NCBI GenBank assembly: GCA_034430255.1
Contig: DAOUEU010000135.1
Location: 1 to 14,200 of the forward strand
Direction of reading: 5' to 3'
DNA from: DATKYK01 sp034430255
GTDB lineage: Bacteria; Chloroflexota; Dehalococcoidia; E44-bin15
DNA length: 14,200 nt
Part shown: positions 13,265-14,200 of the stretch, piece after piece
Layout of the letters: the number at the start of each line of letters is the position of its first letter
Numbering within the stretch: position 1 is the stretch's first letter
Notes under the pieces: model-generated
What the model saw: the letters and a program-made list of their open reading frames with translations, nothing else
Told to the model about the DNA's origin: nothing
The model's database searches: none
Program-made: the position numbers and the translations under genes

Positions 13265-14200
13265 CTCCCTGTCAGCTCTTGGTAAGAATGCTTTTCCTCA
13301 GGCCAAACCTTGGTCCCCGGAAGCAATCTCTTATCGCTACCTATGATCACATCACTACCCAAGACACAACCCTCCATAACCTCGGTTCGTTCTCCAATGG
13401 CTACACTTTCCGCTATCACACAATTCCTGAGCGATACCCTCTGTCCCAGTTGAGCGTTCTGCCAGACTACTGACCCCTCAATAAGGCTGTTTTCCCCAAT
13501 TCGGCAATCTTGCCCGATGACTGAGGGTCCCTTTACCAGCGCCCCGGAACCAATAACGCAGTTTCCACCAATTACCACCGGACCCTCGAGCTCAGCTCGA
13601 GGCTGTATGTCACAGCCTTCCTCAACCCATATCCCATTGCCAGCTTGCTCCCCAGGGAATCTCCGGGTAACCTTTCCCTTGAGCAGGTCATGGTGAAGCT
13701 TCAGGTATTTCTCCGGGGTGCCGATGTCGATCCAATAATTACTGGAGTGGTAGCCGTACAATGGATCGCCGTGCTCCAAGAGCAGGGGAAAGAGACCTTG
13801 CTCGAAGCTGAATACCGATCCTTCAGGGATGTCGCCTAGCACTTCAGGCTCAAGAATGTAAGCGCCGGCGTTTATCATATTGGTGGTTACCTCATTCCGT
13901 CGCGGTTTCTCCAGGAAACGCCGCACCCTTCCCTCATCATTTGTCTCCACTACTCCATATATGGTGGGGTCCTCCACGGGCGTTAGGGCGATTGTGGCCT
14001 TTGATCCCCGCTTTCGGTGAAACTCCATCATCGCGGTGAGGTCGATGTCGGTGAATACATCGCCATTAAAAACAAAGAAGGTTTCATCGAGATGCTCATC
14101 GACATTCTTAACTGCCCCCGCTGTGCCCAGCGGGGAATCTTCCAATGCATAGCAAAGCTTTACACCGAAGTTGCTGCCATCGCCAAAGTGGCGCTGGCAG
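13261..14200 (-). CDS. Sugar-phosphate nucleotidyltransferase, probably mannose-1-phosphate guanylyltransferase (5' end outside window)
   Basis: The frame is open to the window edge, giving 312 visible residues; the N-terminal nucleotide-binding GxGxRxxP region, probably about 60 residues, is missing. Visible are FGDGSNFGVKLCYALEDSPL, LGTAGAVKN, the metal-binding FNGDVFTDID, and INAGAYILEPEVL, all typical of the glucose-1-P thymidylyl/mannose-1-P guanylyl family. After about residue 195 comes a left-handed beta-helix of hexapeptide repeats (IGGNCVIGSGALVKG, IGQDCRIGENSLIEG, IGERTEV, LGSDVIIGSD), as in GMPP-like enzymes. It transfers a nucleotide to a sugar-1-P. GDP-mannose as product is inferred from the downstream isomerase, mutase and dehydratase remnant; dTDP-glucose-type activity cannot be excluded. 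Confidence 0.9.
   Translation of the reverse strand, partial: CQRHFGDGSNFGVKLCYALEDSPLGTAGAVKNVDEHLDETFFVFNGDVFTDIDLTAMMEFHRKRGSKATIALTPVEDPTIYGVVETNDEGRVRRFLEKPRRNEVTTNMINAGAYILEPEVLGDIPEGSVFSFEQGLFPLLLEHGDPLYGYHSSNYWIDIGTPEKYLKLHHDLLKGKVTRRFPGEQAGNGIWVEEGCDIQPRAELEGPVVIGGNCVIGSGALVKGPSVIGQDCRIGENSLIEGSVVWQNAQLGQRVSLRNCVIAESVAIGERTEVMEGCVLGSDVIIGSDKRLLPGTKVWPEEKHSYQELTGR

Noticed and set aside
14143..14145. TTG taken as the start of the nucleotidyltransferase
   Set aside because: The frame continues without a stop to the window edge and upstream residues (FGDGSNFGVKLCYALED) match the family, so the true start is outside the window.

Overview
The window is a long housekeeping block from a bacterium that is most probably a member of the Chloroflexota, class Dehalococcoidia. 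This placement rests on remembered gene order (the spc/alpha ribosomal block running straight into truA-rplM-rpsI, then a sugar-phosphate cluster on the other strand) and on the look of the proteins. It is an inference, not a computed result. The DNA is gene-dense: no stretch over about 100 bases lacks a gene, and I see no tRNA, rRNA, CRISPR array, insertion sequence or phage gene.

Region 1 (1-9340, + strand) is one apparent transcription unit of 18 genes: the 3' end of rplF, then rplR, rpsE, rpmD, rplO, secY, adk, map, infA, rpmJ, rpsM, rpsK, rpsD, rpoA, rplQ, truA, rplM and rpsI. Together they supply ribosomal proteins of both subunits, the SecY translocon pore, adenylate kinase, methionine aminopeptidase, initiation factor IF-1, RNA polymerase alpha and a tRNA pseudouridine synthase. 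Many neighbours overlap or abut (rplF/rplR by 1 base, rpsE/rpmD by 8, rpmD/rplO by 11, rplO/secY by 26, truA/rplM by 4, rplM/rpsI by 0), which suggests translational coupling. Several starts are GTG or TTG. Only three gaps exceed 50 bases: rplR-rpsE, rpmJ-rpsM and rpsK-rpsD.

Region 2 (9345-14200, - strand) runs towards region 1 and meets it tail to tail with 4 bases between the stop codons. In transcription order it holds a sugar-phosphate nucleotidyltransferase (5' end beyond the window edge), a 60-residue remnant resembling the C-terminus of a GDP-mannose 4,6-dehydratase-type epimerase, a phosphoglucomutase/phosphomannomutase, a bifunctional phosphoglucose/phosphomannose isomerase and an acyl-CoA dehydrogenase. 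The isomerase, mutase and nucleotidyltransferase fit a fructose-6-P to mannose-6-P to mannose-1-P to GDP-mannose route; the nucleotide specificity is inferred. The acyl-CoA dehydrogenase has no evident link to that pathway.

I found no convincing undescribed system. The points most worth a second look are the translationally coupled epimerase remnant, the convergent junction with a stem-loop but no T-tract, a small tandem duplication inside RpoA, and a possible 14-codon ORF between rpsK and rpsD.
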